This document shows, one piece after another, positions 45,795 through 55,447 of a stretch of 64,000 nucleotides of DNA. Where the stretch lies: contig CP126203.1 in NCBI GenBank assembly GCA_030272155.1, positions 3,596,001 to 3,660,000 of the forward strand. Direction: 5' to 3'. How positions within the stretch are numbered: position 1 is the stretch's first letter; each line of letters opens with the position of its first letter. The notes below the pieces were generated by a model. The model made no database searches. It saw nothing but the letters and a program-made list of their open reading frames with translations, and was not told where the DNA came from. Both the position numbers and the translations under genes were made by a program. Source of the DNA: Tetradesmus obliquus (lineage: Eukaryota > Chlorophyta > Chlorophyceae > Sphaeropleales > Scenedesmaceae).

Positions 45795-47937
45795 AGGCCA
45801 TACGGAGCCGTTGCCACCAGGACACGAAACGAAGACATTCAAGCCACCTGCCGCTCTACAAACCAGCATTGACACTACTTGTTTGCACTTGAAGTTCAAA
45901 GTGTCAAAGACAAAGCATGCAATACATAGTATGCAGTGCAGTAAAACTCGCGCACCTGGGTCAGCAGGCACAGCCGCCAGCTGGCGCTCCACGAAGCGGG
46001 TGCCTGGGTCATGGCCTGGTGGCGGCAGCCCGTGAGCCGCCACTGCCTCCCTGTTGGCTTTGAGGTACACGCCTGGGTGCAGCAGTTGCGCGGTGTGTGT
46101 TTACAGCACAGTCAGATGGCGGTAGAAGGTGTGCACAGGTGTGGGTGATGATGTGTTGCCGCAGTCACGATGTGGTGGGCTGCTACTGCCTCGCGGTTAG
46201 CCTTGAGGTACACGCCTGTGCACAGCAGTAGAGTACAGTGTGTGTTTACAGCAAAGCCAGACGGTGGCAGAGGGTGTGCAGAAGGTGTGGGTCGTGTCCT
46301 GGTGGCGGCAGCCCGTGAGCCGCCACAGCCTCGCGGTTGGCCTTGAGGTACACACCTGACAGCAGCAGTAGAGTACAGTGTGTGTTTAAAGCACAGTCAG
46401 ATGGTGGCAGAAGGTGTGCACAAGGTATGGGTGATAATGTGTTGGCAGATGTGGTGGGCTGCCACTGCCTCCCTGTTGGCCTTCAGGTACACGCCTGTGC
46501 ACAGTACTGACCTTGAGGTACCTGCCAAGGAGCAGCAGTTGCATGGTGATTGTTCAGCAAAAGACAACCCAAACGGTGTGACTTGGGTGAAACACGTGTG
46601 CTCACCCGTGTACATGATGACGGGCACTCCCAGCTCAGGGTCAAACTCCACAGTGCCTGCAGAGCGGCAGCAGCAGCAGCAGCAGCAGGCAAGCACGAAG
46701 GGTGAGCCAGGCAGGGGCGTGTGGCTGCTTGCAAGGCCCATGGCATGCTGGATGAATGGAGTGCAAAATGCACACAAGCAAAACGCGAGATACACTTGAA
46801 CACAATCATGTGTAACTTCGTTCTTATACATTCATATGAAGCTGCCTTGCAGCACACCCTTAACCTGAATGCAGCATACGCAGCCTACCTGAGAAGCAGC
46901 CGTCTGCATCAAACCAGCCGGGTGTGGGGATGACAGCAGGGGGCAGGTGCTTCCAGCTCACCAGGTCGTCACTCACAAGGTGGTCCCAGCACAGGCCCCA
47001 GTACCACTGGCAGCTGCTGCGCAGGTGCTGGTAAAACAGGTGGTACCTGCAGCACAACAGGCAGTACAACAGGCAGAACAACAAGGTGAGGAGGCAGTAC
47101 AAATGGCAGTAAAATGTGCAGTAAAACTGACAGCTGCTGCGCAGGTGCTGGTAAAACAGGTGATACCTGCAGGCAGTACAGCATGCAGTGCAACAGACAG
47201 AACAGCAGGCGGTACAATAGTGTGCAGAGGCAGTACAGTGGTACAAGTGGCAGTACAGTGGCAGTACAAGTGGTCCCAGCACAGGCCCCAGTACCACTGG
47301 CAGCTGCTGCGCAGGTGCTGGTAGAACAGGTGGTACCTGAGGCAGTAAAATAGGCAGTCAGGAAGGTGAGGAGGCAGTACAACGGCAGTAACGGTGGTCC
47401 GAGCACAGGCCCCAGTACCAATGGCAGCTGCTGCGCAGGTGCTGTTACCTGCCGCTTAACATGCAGTACAGCAGACAGCGGAAGGTGGATGTCTGAATTC
47501 GTTCTTATACAGTAGACAGTAAAGAAGGGTGAGGGGGCAATGCAGCGGCAGGACCAGTGGTGGTACACCAACAAACAGCAAACTGACACAGCATCTCACC
47601 TGCCCTTGTAGAAAATGGGGCCACATGGGTCAGAGCTCCAGCCTTTTGCAGATTGCGGGTGAAAGATGGGCCTCCTGCTGTCATGATGAGGGTCGTGCAG
47701 GTGGCTGGGTACTTGAGAGGCACGCATGAACATCGGATCATCCAGATGATCTTCTCCTGCAGGCTGGGCAGTTTGCTGCAAGCATGATGGCTTGCAGGAC
47801 AGCTGCTTGCAGGAAATGCCAGAGCTGCTGCTGTGGTGGGGCTGAGAAGGCAGGGAGCCTGCGTGCAGAGGGCGGCGAAAGCAGGATGGTTTGGTGCAGC
47901 AGCAAGGCAATTGTGTAAGTGGCAGGGCCGCATGCAT
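39148..47937 (-). CDS. Glycoside hydrolase family 32 enzyme (beta-fructofuranosidase/invertase-like) with large repeat insertions
   Basis: Nine exons close in phase to 1250 residues: 47937-47600, 47046-46889, 46656-46606, 46072-45956, 45236-45021, 44606-43363, 42234-42062, 41203-40809, 40208-39148. GH32 enzymes cleave fructosyl bonds. Landmarks are GWSSDPCGPIFYKGRYHLF (nucleophile Asp in the WMNDPNG-type block, altered to WSSDPCG), YWGLCWDHLVSDDLVSWKHL, GWFDADGCFSG, CWRDPF (RDP motif), DWECP (acid/base Glu), TLYAATLWQD, LLYGWMQEHR and LDGSALEVFTSTGE in the C-terminal beta-sandwich. Typical members have 500-650 residues; here about 270 Ser/Ala-rich residues follow DWECP and about 290 repeat residues follow the sandwich. 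No clear signal peptide is seen on the chosen ATG, so location is open. The catalytic motifs suggest an active enzyme, yet substitution of Asn by Cys in the first block is unusual. Confidence 0.88.
39430..39920 (-). repeat. Five in-frame protein repeats in the GH32 C-terminal extension
   Basis: Inside the last exon a 20-residue unit (HQADDADLDRVLRQAARSTA) occurs five times, separated by polyalanine runs of about 5 to 16 residues written by GCA/TGC codons. DNA units start near 39850, 39729, 39640, 39527 and 39426. Units differ by one or two residues, so the amplification is recent. The unit is amphipathic and likely helical. Confidence 0.9.
40267..40386. repeat. Dispersed intronic repeat, copy 2
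   Basis: Partner of 12218-12345, in an intron of the GH32 gene, same orientation relative to a minus-strand host gene. It keeps GCGTAGTAGGA, ATGAGTTCT, CCAGGCCTGTCCTTGTCC, GCATAGGCT and GCTTGCCTGCC. Confidence 0.7.
40566..40690 (-). repeat. Tail echo of GH32 exon 40809-41203
   Basis: Copy of the exon end reading PDAYTPNPEDTPERKRVGGM, then LRNYVPG and a GT donor, about 240 bases downstream of the original (VGGV in the real exon). Confidence 0.88.
41494..41920 (-). repeat. Three tail echoes of GH32 exon 42062-42234
   Basis: Copies at about 41844-41920, 41630-41700 and 41494-41545 repeat DRLYQTPL, then (P/R)E(I/T)DALRT and the donor region. Spacing is roughly 140-220 bases. Confidence 0.87.
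42311..42605 (-). repeat. Three head echoes of GH32 exon 42062-42234
   Basis: The acceptor and exon start GRQLLYGWMQEHRR is copied at about 42546-42605, 42425-42474 and 42311-42362, upstream in transcription of the real exon at 42234. Variants include GRHLLYGWKQEHRR. This exon therefore has head copies on one side and tail copies on the other. Confidence 0.88.
42870..43312 (-). repeat. Series of tail echoes of GH32 exon 43363-44606
   Basis: The exon end (PHKLDLGTTLYAATLWQDPK and donor) recurs at about 43240-43312, 42988-43052 and, more decayed, 42870-42930; a short fragment near 43115-43165 may be another. Spacing is about 125 bases or its multiples. Confidence 0.82.
43690..43745. repeat. 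Coding CTG array in the GH32 insertion
   Basis: A run of CTG units (plus strand) is read as CAG-frame serine codons (AGC) on the minus strand, one of several polySer and polyAla runs between 43500 and 44460 that form the roughly 270-residue insertion after DWECP. Confidence 0.75.
45262..45312. repeat. CAG array
   Basis: About 16 uninterrupted CAG units in the intron between an echo and the real GH32 exon. Similar arrays lie at 45699-45750 and 45770-45793. Confidence 0.9.
45308..45674 (-). repeat. Three head echoes of GH32 exon 45021-45236
   Basis: DDPDLTVWRKLP and VMATAPAG with the CTGCAG acceptor are copied at about 45590-45674, 45432-45525 and 45312-45392, each followed by a long CAG array. 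The real exon at 45236 alone continues to the CWRDPF catalytic motif. Confidence 0.9.
46171..46497 (-). repeat. Three head echoes of GH32 exon 45956-46072
   Basis: GVYLKANREAVAAH is copied at about 46438-46497, 46300-46358 and 46171-46217 upstream of the real exon. The middle copy continues GLPPPGHD like the real exon, whereas the other two change to HI after AAH. Confidence 0.88.
47124..47450 (-). repeat. Three head echoes of GH32 exon 46889-47046
   Basis: YHLFYQHLRSSCQWYWGLCW and its acceptor are copied at about 47275-47341, partially at 47406-47450 and at 47124-47171. None continues to the SDDLVSW part. Confidence 0.85.
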
Positions 47938-49528
47938 GCAGTAGCTTGCTTCAATGTGTGCATTTATGCAAGATTTGGGCGTCAGCGTGCTGCAGGGAGC
48001 TGCAAGGGGCTGGCATGCATGCAGTGCTGCACAGAGGCGCTGCCTGCACTGTGGCAGCTGTCACTGCTGCTGTGTTCGGCCAGCATGCATGCAACTCATC
48101 AGGCTTAGTTCAACGAAGAGTGCAAACTCAAATCAGTGTCAGCGCTTGGAATGGGCTGCGACATTGCTCGGACTGCAATCCTGCTCTCGAAACATCGGTC
48201 CAAGCCTTCGCATCATGCTCATACTGCCAGTTGCTGCAGTCAGCACTCACTTGTAAGCGTTTCCATAGAGTTTCAAAACTAAATGGCACGCGTTGGCTGC
48301 AATTGCTGCCGTGGATGCCGCTCACGGCACCACAGGGCAAAGAAGCGGAGTGCTTTAGGGCTATCGAACTATCAAGCGCCGTAAAATCAAAGCAGTATAA
48401 GACAAAGATGCGACCGGTGTCGCATATCTTTGCACACGCCTTGGCCTGTTAGTGGGCGTTAAGGCGTCGCGTCATGACGTGCTCACTACTACGACCGGCG
48501 TTCCTGCTGCCCATAAGCAACAAAAACACTCGCAACAACGTAAACCAGGTTTACACGACGTGTGCGATCGTGCGACGTGAGGTCCTGAGCTGCCATGGCT
48601 TGCAGGAGCTGGTGCAAGCTGCTGCTGCTAATGCTGTACACGCTGTCTGGTGCATGCCAGGGCCAGCTTCGACAACAAGCAACTTCACGCCACCAGCTTT
48701 AAAGCAACACACGCAGCATGTTGATACAGTGTGCGGTGATTTTTGTGCAAAGCAAGCATACCAGCCGCATGTTCTGAACAACCCTAGTTGGCATGCCAGC
48801 TGTCAAGGATGCTGGCATGCATGAGCAACACCCCTGCGGCCTGTGCCTAGCGAGGCAAGCCAAAAGCAACCGTGACAAATGCGCATTTGCTACAAGTTGC
48901 AGCATCGACACACGCAGCCAGACCAGCACTCAGCTGCAATACGCTGAACTTACCAGAAGACTGCAATCATAGAACTGCACTGGACTTGGTGCTGCATGCA
49001 ACATCCAGCCTGCTAGCTGTGGCACAACATGCGCCTGGCTGTATCAATATTCCACTGGCATGACCAGGCAGCAGCATGGCAGCTGCACACTGCACACCTG
49101 GCGCTCGTGCAGTGGCCATCTGTCAACCCCAGCAGCCCAGCTCATCATCTGCCAGCCCTTGCTGCTTTTTTTGGATGAGCAGCACGGCACAGTGCTGCTG
49201 CTGCTGCTGCTGTTGTTGTTGCTGCTGCTGGCAGCTCATCCGCAAGCCATTGCGGTGGCAGTCACATGCCCGTTACGAAGCGCAGCAGCAGTTGGAGCAA
49301 AGGGCCACAGTAATGTCCCACTGGCGCAATCTTGCAGAGGGTGCTTCCAGATGCTGCTTGTTGCTGTTGGCGGCAGCTGCTGCTGCTGTAGCTCGTGTTA
49401 CTGACGAGCTGCTTTGACCTGCTCCTCGGCATGATTGCCATGGCAGTGAGCTCTGTAAAAGCTGCCGCTGCTGCTGCTCCTACTATGAAGGAATGGCCCA
49501 ATGTGCTGCGCAAATGCACAGCGCCATG
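47938..49528. other. Intergenic region upstream of GH32 and downstream of the twin-CX9C gene
   Basis: About 1.6 kb without a recognised exon. It should contain the GH32 promoter. A CTG run lies near 49193-49230. The stretch 48100-48600 is less repetitive, but neither strand gave a protein I recognise. Confidence 0.5.
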
Positions 49529-50529
49529 TTACTGCTGCTGCTGCTGCCCCTGCTGCCGTGGTTTCCGCCACCAAGGCTTCTGTTCCTCAGCCGCCGTCGG
49601 CTGCTGCTGCTGCTGCTGCTGCTGTACTTGTTGTGAGCCTTGCACTGGCTGCTGCGCTTGCTGCTGCTGCTGCTGCTGCTGCGCCTGCTCCTTGGCTTGC
49701 TGCTGCCATGGCTTGCCCTGCTCCTCTATTTGCTGCTGCTCCTGCTGCTGCTGCTCAAGCTGTGCTGCTGCCGCCCTTTCACCCGACCACTTGTTGTAGG
49801 CTTTGAAGGCCCATCCTATCACTGGATCGCCTTCCAGTGTTGCTGTCACGCCTGTGGTCATCTGGTGGAGCAAAAACGAGGAAGGGCAGTAGGGGCAGCA
49901 GGCGGCAGCCGGACGGTGTCAGAAGTAGGGTGGTGCAAAAAAGCAGTACTAGAGGCCTTGAGAAGGTTTGTTGCTGTCACGCCTGTGGTCATCTGGTGGA
50001 GCAGAAATTAGTACTAAGCGCCGTCTCAAGAAGGTTGTTGCTGTCACGCCTGTAGACATCTGGTGGAGAAGAAGCATGTATCAAACACACAGAAATGAAG
50101 GTTTCGGCTGCAGGTGATGATCAGTGGTGTCAGCGGTGATGTGGCGTAACACCAGACGAGCAACACGTGCCGTAAGAATGTACACCTGCAGCAGCGGCGG
50201 CGGCTGGTGCTTGCAGCTGTGAAGCAGAAATGGCTGAGCCCCACTCACGCACAAAGGACTGCTGTGCACAAACACAACACATCTGCGCTGACAAGGAATC
50301 CAGCTGCGGCGCAAGCATGCTACTCCATTGCTCAATCACGTCACCACTGTTGCAATATATAATGCTTGATGTGTGCAGCCTCCTCACTGCTCTAGTGCTA
50401 ATATGACAACCAGATGACAACACTGTCACCACTAATATGACAAGGCGCACCTGGTGTGCCCTGCATGCCTTGAAGGCTTGAAATGCTTCTGCGCACAGAT
50501 CCTGCTGGTAGTCGTTCTTGTCTAGGCCT

Positions 50530-50587
<58 letters not shown>

Positions 50588-50867
50588 GTGACATGAAACA
50601 ACGTGTGGTGGAATGCAGGGAGCTGCAGCCTTAGTTGAGGCACGTGTGGCAGCACATCTGCTGCAGGCGCTGCCAGTATGGTGTGCGCTTGTGCTGTGTC
50701 ACTGTCTAGCAAGTACCCTACAACGGCGCGCGTTGGTGTCGTTTCATGCAGAGCTAACAGCAAACCACCAGGTACTACGCGCAGCAGCAGCAGCAGCAGC
50801 AGCAGCGCCCCGGCCCCTCACATTGCAGTGCCTCCTCATACTTGTAGTAACAAGGGTCCTTGCGCAT
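49529..50867 (-). CDS. Twin-CX9C (CHCH) protein, Cox23/CHCHD7-like, with polyglutamine tail
   Basis: Three exons in phase give 151 residues: 50867-50822, 50527-50451, 49861-49529. The protein starts MRKDPCYYKYEEALQCLDKN and continues DYQQDLCAEAFQAFKACRAH: two CX9C pairs, C-YYKYEEALQ-C and C-AEAFQAFKA-C, in the helix-loop-helix arrangement of proteins imported and oxidised by Mia40 in the mitochondrial intermembrane space. The second Cys of the first pair is split by the intron (T + GC). The spacing and DPC start resemble Cox23/CHCHD7 (cytochrome oxidase assembly factors), but this assignment is by eye. The last exon adds a segment of about 30 residues (GDPVIGWAFKAYNKWSGE) and then about 80 Gln-rich residues unlike the small family members. 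A start further upstream cannot be excluded. Confidence 0.75.
49974..50069 (-). repeat. Two head echoes of the last twin-CX9C exon
   Basis: CACCAGATGACCACAGGCG at about 49974-50003 and a variant (ATGTCTACAGGCGTGACAGC) at about 50041-50069 copy the exon start at 49861, including the CCACCAG acceptor. Confidence 0.82.
50530..50584. repeat. CAG array at a splice acceptor
   Basis: About 18 CAG units adjoin the acceptor of the second twin-CX9C exon; on the transcribed strand the CTG run directly precedes the CAG acceptor. Confidence 0.9.
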
Positions 50868-52141
50868 AGCACAGCCAGGGGGGCGCTCATGCGGCTGCTG
50901 CTGCTCTGCTGCAGGCGTGTTCCAGCTGCTTGTAGCTGTGGTGCTGACCATTGTCTGGCAGTGTGCTGTGCTGTGTTGCCTTGCGGCTGTGGTGCTGTTG
51001 ATGAGGGAGTGAACACGGTGCGTTTGAGGTAATTTGGATGTTGCAGTGCTGTATGTGGGGATGTGCAGGTTGCTGTGCCCAGATCAAAGTGAACAGCAGC
51101 ACCAAGGCACAACAAGCAGAAGTGGGGAAACGGCAGAACGAAGCACGGTGTATGTCAGGATGTCAGCAATAGATTGCTGCGCATTTCAGAAGGTGGTTGC
51201 GGCTAAAGGGGTGCAATGAGGGTTACGAAGTGCCGATGACAGTTGTCCTGTCACGCAGCACGTGTATGATCATAACAAGTGCAATGCAGGCTTTTAACTT
51301 ATTCAAGTGATCCTACCTGTGCCATGAACCTGATAGAGCATGTAATACAAGGTGTGTACCTCTCGAATTTGAAAAGCCCCTGTTGATCGACACCTTCGGT
51401 TCACTGTTTTGGTGTCACAACTGGATCAAACGGTGTTATATATACTACTAGTTGACAGCAGAAGGGTGGATGGCCAGCGGCCTGCACGAATAGCAGGTAT
51501 CATGACAGTGACAGGTGCAGCAACTGCACTGCTTGCTGTCCATGCTCAGAGCGCAGTGCTCGTTGCAAATTAGTCGCCCTCGGACTGTAAAGTGGATGCA
51601 GCAGGGTAGCTGATTTCAGCAGAAGCTGCCAACCAGCCCTCCCAGGCGTCTCCCCCAGCAATGCTACAGCAGCGCACTGCATGCTCGCTGCTGTCTGTCA
51701 AAGTGCCCCACAGCAGTCGCAGCCAGCTGTGTCCTGACTTGCTCGGCATCTAACTACATACGCCGCACTGCTGCACCACACCAGCAACCTGCTGCAACCT
51801 TGTGTGGCGCTCCGGTCCCCCGTTGCTCTGCAGGGGCAGTGAGCTACACCGCCATCAGTAGAGCCAGCAAATTGTCGCACTCCAGAGCTCAGCGCTTGCA
51901 CTTGACACTCAGCAGCTGCGCATTTGTAGCGGCAGCTGTAGCTGCTGCAGAGCAACACCACAGCAGCATTGTCAGAAGCTCACAAGCAGCAAGTTCCCTC
52001 AGCTACAGCCGTTGATCAGCAGCAAGTGCGGCATTTGCTGCCGCAGCTGCCTGAACACTCTACAGTGCTGCTGCTGTCAGATTTACAGCCAGACCCAGAC
52101 CTAAGGGCTCTTAGTCGCATTGGCATCTGCAGCAGCGAGCG
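50868..52141. other. Divergent region between the twin-CX9C (-) and FHA (+) genes
   Basis: About 1.3 kb. The stretch 51951-52110 has an open plus-strand frame after a CTGCAG, reading RHLLPQLPEHSTVLLLSDLQ near 52027-52086; it may be an upstream FHA exon but its donor could not be placed. The rest shows no recognised gene. Confidence 0.5.
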
Positions 52142-52207
52142 ATGCACACACAGGCAGGCATGCAGCAGCCAGCAGCAGTGCCTGCAGGCCTGCCGCCGCT
52201 GCCAGTC

Positions 52208-52252
<45 letters not shown>

Positions 52253-52281
52253 CAGCCGCCAGCAGCAGCAGCAAAGCCACA

Positions 52282-52314
<33 letters not shown>

Positions 52315-54350
52315 TGACCCCCGCTTTGCCAAGTGTGGCTTTGCCAAGCTGCTGGGTGACAACGGGCTGGAGGTGTACATCAAAAAGTATGAGGTCATCA
52401 TGGGCAGGAAGAGCAAGGTGAGGTTACCATCTATCTTCTGCTGCCACAACCAATCAATACGGTTGCGTGTGGGTGGCAGTGCAGTCCAACAAGAGTTTGA
52501 TAGGCAGTGGGGTTGATGGCCGTGCTGTGGCATGATCGCTGGTGAAATCCAGTGAACTAGCTAGTCTGCCAAGCTGCTGTGTGACAATGGGCTGGAGGTG
52601 TACATCAACAAGTACGAAGTGATCATGGGCAGGAAGAGTGAGTGAGTGAGTGAGTGACCACCCAGGCAGCTCTGCAGCTCCTGGGTAAGTTAAGGCTAAG
52701 AGGGTGTGTGTGGCCAGGGGCGCCGCCCCTGGGCTCCACACCCTCTACCCGTCCACTTGCGCCCTAGGGCACAAGCGGGGCGTATTGTTTCCGTGCGCTC
52801 ATTTAAAGCGTGGATTTTTGCGGTGGTCTGGTTCGCTGGTGCCGTGCTGTCGTTTCTTGGCAGGGCTCGGGCAGGAAGAGCAAGGTGAGGTTGTGATGCG
52901 TTTCCCACTTGTGTTTGCTGCGTTTGCCGCTTTTTTTGCTTCAGCTGGTAGCTGAATAGGCTAGCGGCAGTTTTGAGTGCTGAGGCTGATGGGTGACTGC
53001 AATGGCAAAGTTGCTGAAGTACTGGTCTGCCAAGCTGCTGTGTGACAATGGGCTGGAGGTGTACATCAAAAAGTACAAAGTGATCATGGGCAGGAAAAGC
53101 AAGGTGAGGCTGCTAAGCACAATCTGGCCGGCTCCTGATGTCCTTCCCGCTGCCTGCTAGTCCACCTCCTGCTGCCTCCTGCACAGTGCACTGGGCGTTC
53201 AGTCACTTGCTGTTCTGCATAAGGTCTCTGCTCGCCTGCCAGCTGCCATGAAGACTGCCTCTGAACGTGTCGTATGTAACATATGCTGTGACGTGTGCCT
53301 CAGACGCTGGTGGATGTGGTGCTAGGCGACTCCCCTGTGCTGAGCAGGCACCACTGTTCAGCTTTGTGCCATAGCATGCAAACACATATGCTACATATAC
53401 ATATCATATTATCATACCATGGTATGTTACTAGTTGTGTTATTACATGTGCTGCAGACGCCGGTGGATGTGGTGCTGGGCGACGTCCCAGCGCTGAGCAG
53501 GCACCACTGTTGAGCTTTGTGCCATAGCATGCAAACACATATGTTACATATACATAACATGTTATCATACCATGGTATGTTACTAGTTGTGTTATAACAT
53601 GTGCTGCAGACGCCGGTGGATGTGGTACTGGGCGACATCCCAGCGCTGAGCAGGCACCACTGTTGAGCTTTGTGCCATAGCATGCAAACACATATGTTAC
53701 ATATACATAACATATTATCATACCATGGTATGTTACTAGTTGTGTTATAACATGTGCTGCAGACACCGGTGGATGTGGTGCTGGGCGACACCCCAGTGCT
53801 GAGCAGGCACCACTGTTCAGCTTTGTGCCATGGCATGCAAACTCATTTGTTACATATACATGGCATATTATCATACCATCATACGTTACTAATTGTGTTA
53901 TAATATGTGCTGCAGACGCCGGTGGATGTGGTACTAGGCGACTCGCCTGTGCTGAGCAGGCACCATGCACGCATCCTGTTCAACTTTGTGGCCAAGCAAT
54001 GGGAGCTGCTGGTGGAGGTGCGGCCTTGATTTTCTGCCTGTTAATGTTGTGTTATGACATCGTGTTTGTTTTTGTGGCGCGGCAGTGGGAGCTGCTGGTG
54101 GAGGCATCTTTGTTGTGCAACATGTTCCAAGAGGTGCAAGCCGCCGGCAACAGCACACCAGCCGCTAGGGTGCTTGCATGCAACTGACTGTAACGTCTCT
54201 GTCAGAAACAGCAGCCCTGTGGGTCTGATTGCTGCCCGCCACAACAAGCCTCGACGGCCGGCATGTGCTGTTGTCTTCTAGTGTCATGCGTTCAAGCGTT
54301 GGTTGAAACGTAACAGCAGTGCATTGTTGCAGTTCAACACTGGCCTCAGG

Positions 54351-54401
<51 letters not shown>

Positions 54402-54811
54402 AGGGCAAGAATGGTGTGACTGTCAACGGCACACTGGTCACTCCCGCCTCAGGACCTTTTGTGCTGCAGAGCCAAGACCTGCTGCAGGCGGGTGACCACA
54501 ATTTTTATTTCCTGCTGCCTAAAGTTACTAGGAAGAGAGCACCCAACAAGCCTAAGCCAGCGGCTGGAGAGGGCCAGGGCCTGGCGGCAGCAGCAGCAGC
54601 AGCAGCGGCAGCAGCAGCAGCGCAGCCAGCAGTGAAGCAGGAACAGCAGGTACAGCAGCAGCAGGCCGGGCAGCAGTCGCCGCTGCTAGGGCAGCCTGCG
54701 CAGCAGCAGCAGCAGCAGTCGCCGATGCTTCCGGGGTTAGGCACCCCAGGAGCCAGTGCAATGCTGCCACCGCTGCCAGGACCAACTCCGGCAGCAGCAA
54801 CTACTCCATCC

Positions 54812-54846
<35 letters not shown>

Positions 54847-55108
54847 TGGCGGTCTGCGCAGCTACAACGGGCCTTTGTTACCTGGCATGTCGCCTATGTT
54901 ACCAGGCACCAACAGCAGCTTGGTTGGTGCAGGTAGTGATGCAGAGGGTGTGTTGATACAGCAGCCGCAGTTTGGGGGGTTAGGCAGCTTGGGCAGCGGC
55001 GGGGATGGCAGTAGCTTGCTGTATGGGAGCGGGCTGCTGCCTGCTGGCGTTCCTGCAAGCCTTGGGGAATTTGACCAAGATGAGGATGCAGCTATGGACA
55101 TGCCTTAG
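52142..55108 (+). CDS. FHA-domain protein (plant FHA2/Fhl1-like), N-terminus uncertain
   Basis: Three exons in phase: 52142-52417, 53916-54017, 54404-55108, giving 360 residues. The forkhead-associated domain is split over all three: YIKKYEVIMGRKSK (the GR turn), then VLGDSPVLSRHHARILFNF (the SRHH phosphothreonine-binding loop), then GKNGVTVNGTLV and SQDLLQAGDHNFYFLLP. The order and the FYFLLP ending resemble plant FHA2 and yeast Fhl1, nuclear factors linked to transcription (family knowledge). The domain is preceded by a polyAla/Pro/Gln stretch and followed by about 190 residues rich in Gln, Ala, Pro and Gly that look disordered and end in an acidic DQDEDAAMDMP. An upstream exon is possible. 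The introns hold the clearest echo arrays of the window. Confidence 0.85.
52637..52657 (+). repeat. GAGT microsatellite at an echo donor site
   Basis: Five GAGT units in a row replace the usual AGCAAGGTGAGG exon end in the first FHA echo, multiplying the potential GTGAGT donor. Confidence 0.85.
52699..52775. repeat. Two GC-rich hairpins inside an FHA intron
   Basis: CCAGGGGCGCCGCCCCTGG (52714-52732) is a perfect palindrome and is enclosed by AGAGGGTGTG (52699-52708) and its complement CACACCCTCT (52737-52746). Ten bases on, CTTGCGCCCTAGGGCACAAG (52756-52775) is a second near-perfect palindrome. The surrounding 52690-52970 differs in composition from the CAG-rich intron and separates two echoes, so it may be an insertion. 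Confidence 0.75.
53301..53836 (+). repeat. Four head echoes of FHA exon 53916-54017, 154-bp tandem array
   Basis: The acceptor, exon start (TPVDVVLGD, then LSRHH) and about 100 bases of intron are repeated in tandem with copies starting near 53302, 53457, 53610 and 53764, and the real exon at 53916. The period is 153-155 bases throughout. Intron parts are as well conserved as exon parts. The echoes diverge from the exon after LSRHH. Confidence 0.95.
54082..54102 (+). repeat. Tail echo of FHA exon 53916-54017
   Basis: QWELLVE with preceding similar bases is copied about 85 bases downstream; the donor is changed to GCATCT. Confidence 0.75.
54355..54398 (+). repeat. CTG array before an FHA acceptor
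   Basis: About 14 CTG units lead directly into TTGCAG, the acceptor of the last FHA exon. The array serves as the acceptor tract. Confidence 0.9.
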
Positions 55109-55447
55109 GTGACACGATGTATAGTGCAACATCCAGGAAATTCGACAGCAGCGTGGTTTTGGTCTGGCAGTGGTGGTAACGCCCTTCAGCAGACTCATGA
55201 CCTGGATTTGAGTGACAGTTACTGCCTGTCACACGAGGTGCAGGGTGGTGCTTTTGAATCTCGAATTGCTGCTGCATTGCAAGAGGATAGTTGAGAATCG
55301 TGTAGTTGTCGCGCCACGGCGCTTTGTCTTGCTTTATCGCCATTAACCTGTGAAACGATCATCGAGCGCCAAACTGTTTTGCTGTTTTCCCGCGGTCACG
55401 GCGACACCACCGGCCACAGCCATTTCTACACCATCAAGCAAAATACA
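55109..55447 (+). other. Intergenic region between FHA and metallopeptidase genes
   Basis: About 340 bases between two genes in the same orientation. No TGTAA was found close to the FHA stop. No further gene is seen. Confidence 0.5.

Larger units (their letters stand above)
52563..53108 (+). repeat. Three tail echoes of the first FHA exon
   Basis: Copies of the exon end (AKLL, CDNGLEVYIKKYKVIMGRKS) lie at about 52563-52641, 52866-52892 (fragment) and 53023-53106. They differ from the real exon in sharing CTGTGTGACAATGG, so the two long copies are closer to each other than to it. The first has GAGT repeats at its donor. Confidence 0.88.

Noticed and set aside
45084..46070. Long minus-strand open frame with polyCys and repeated SLYGAS-like text
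   Set aside because: It is a readthrough of introns, CAG arrays and echoes in a wrong frame of the GH32 gene.
53301..54017. Regularly spaced repeats resembling a CRISPR array
   Set aside because: Units are contiguous 154-bp copies without unique spacers, contain an exon start, and the DNA is eukaryotic.
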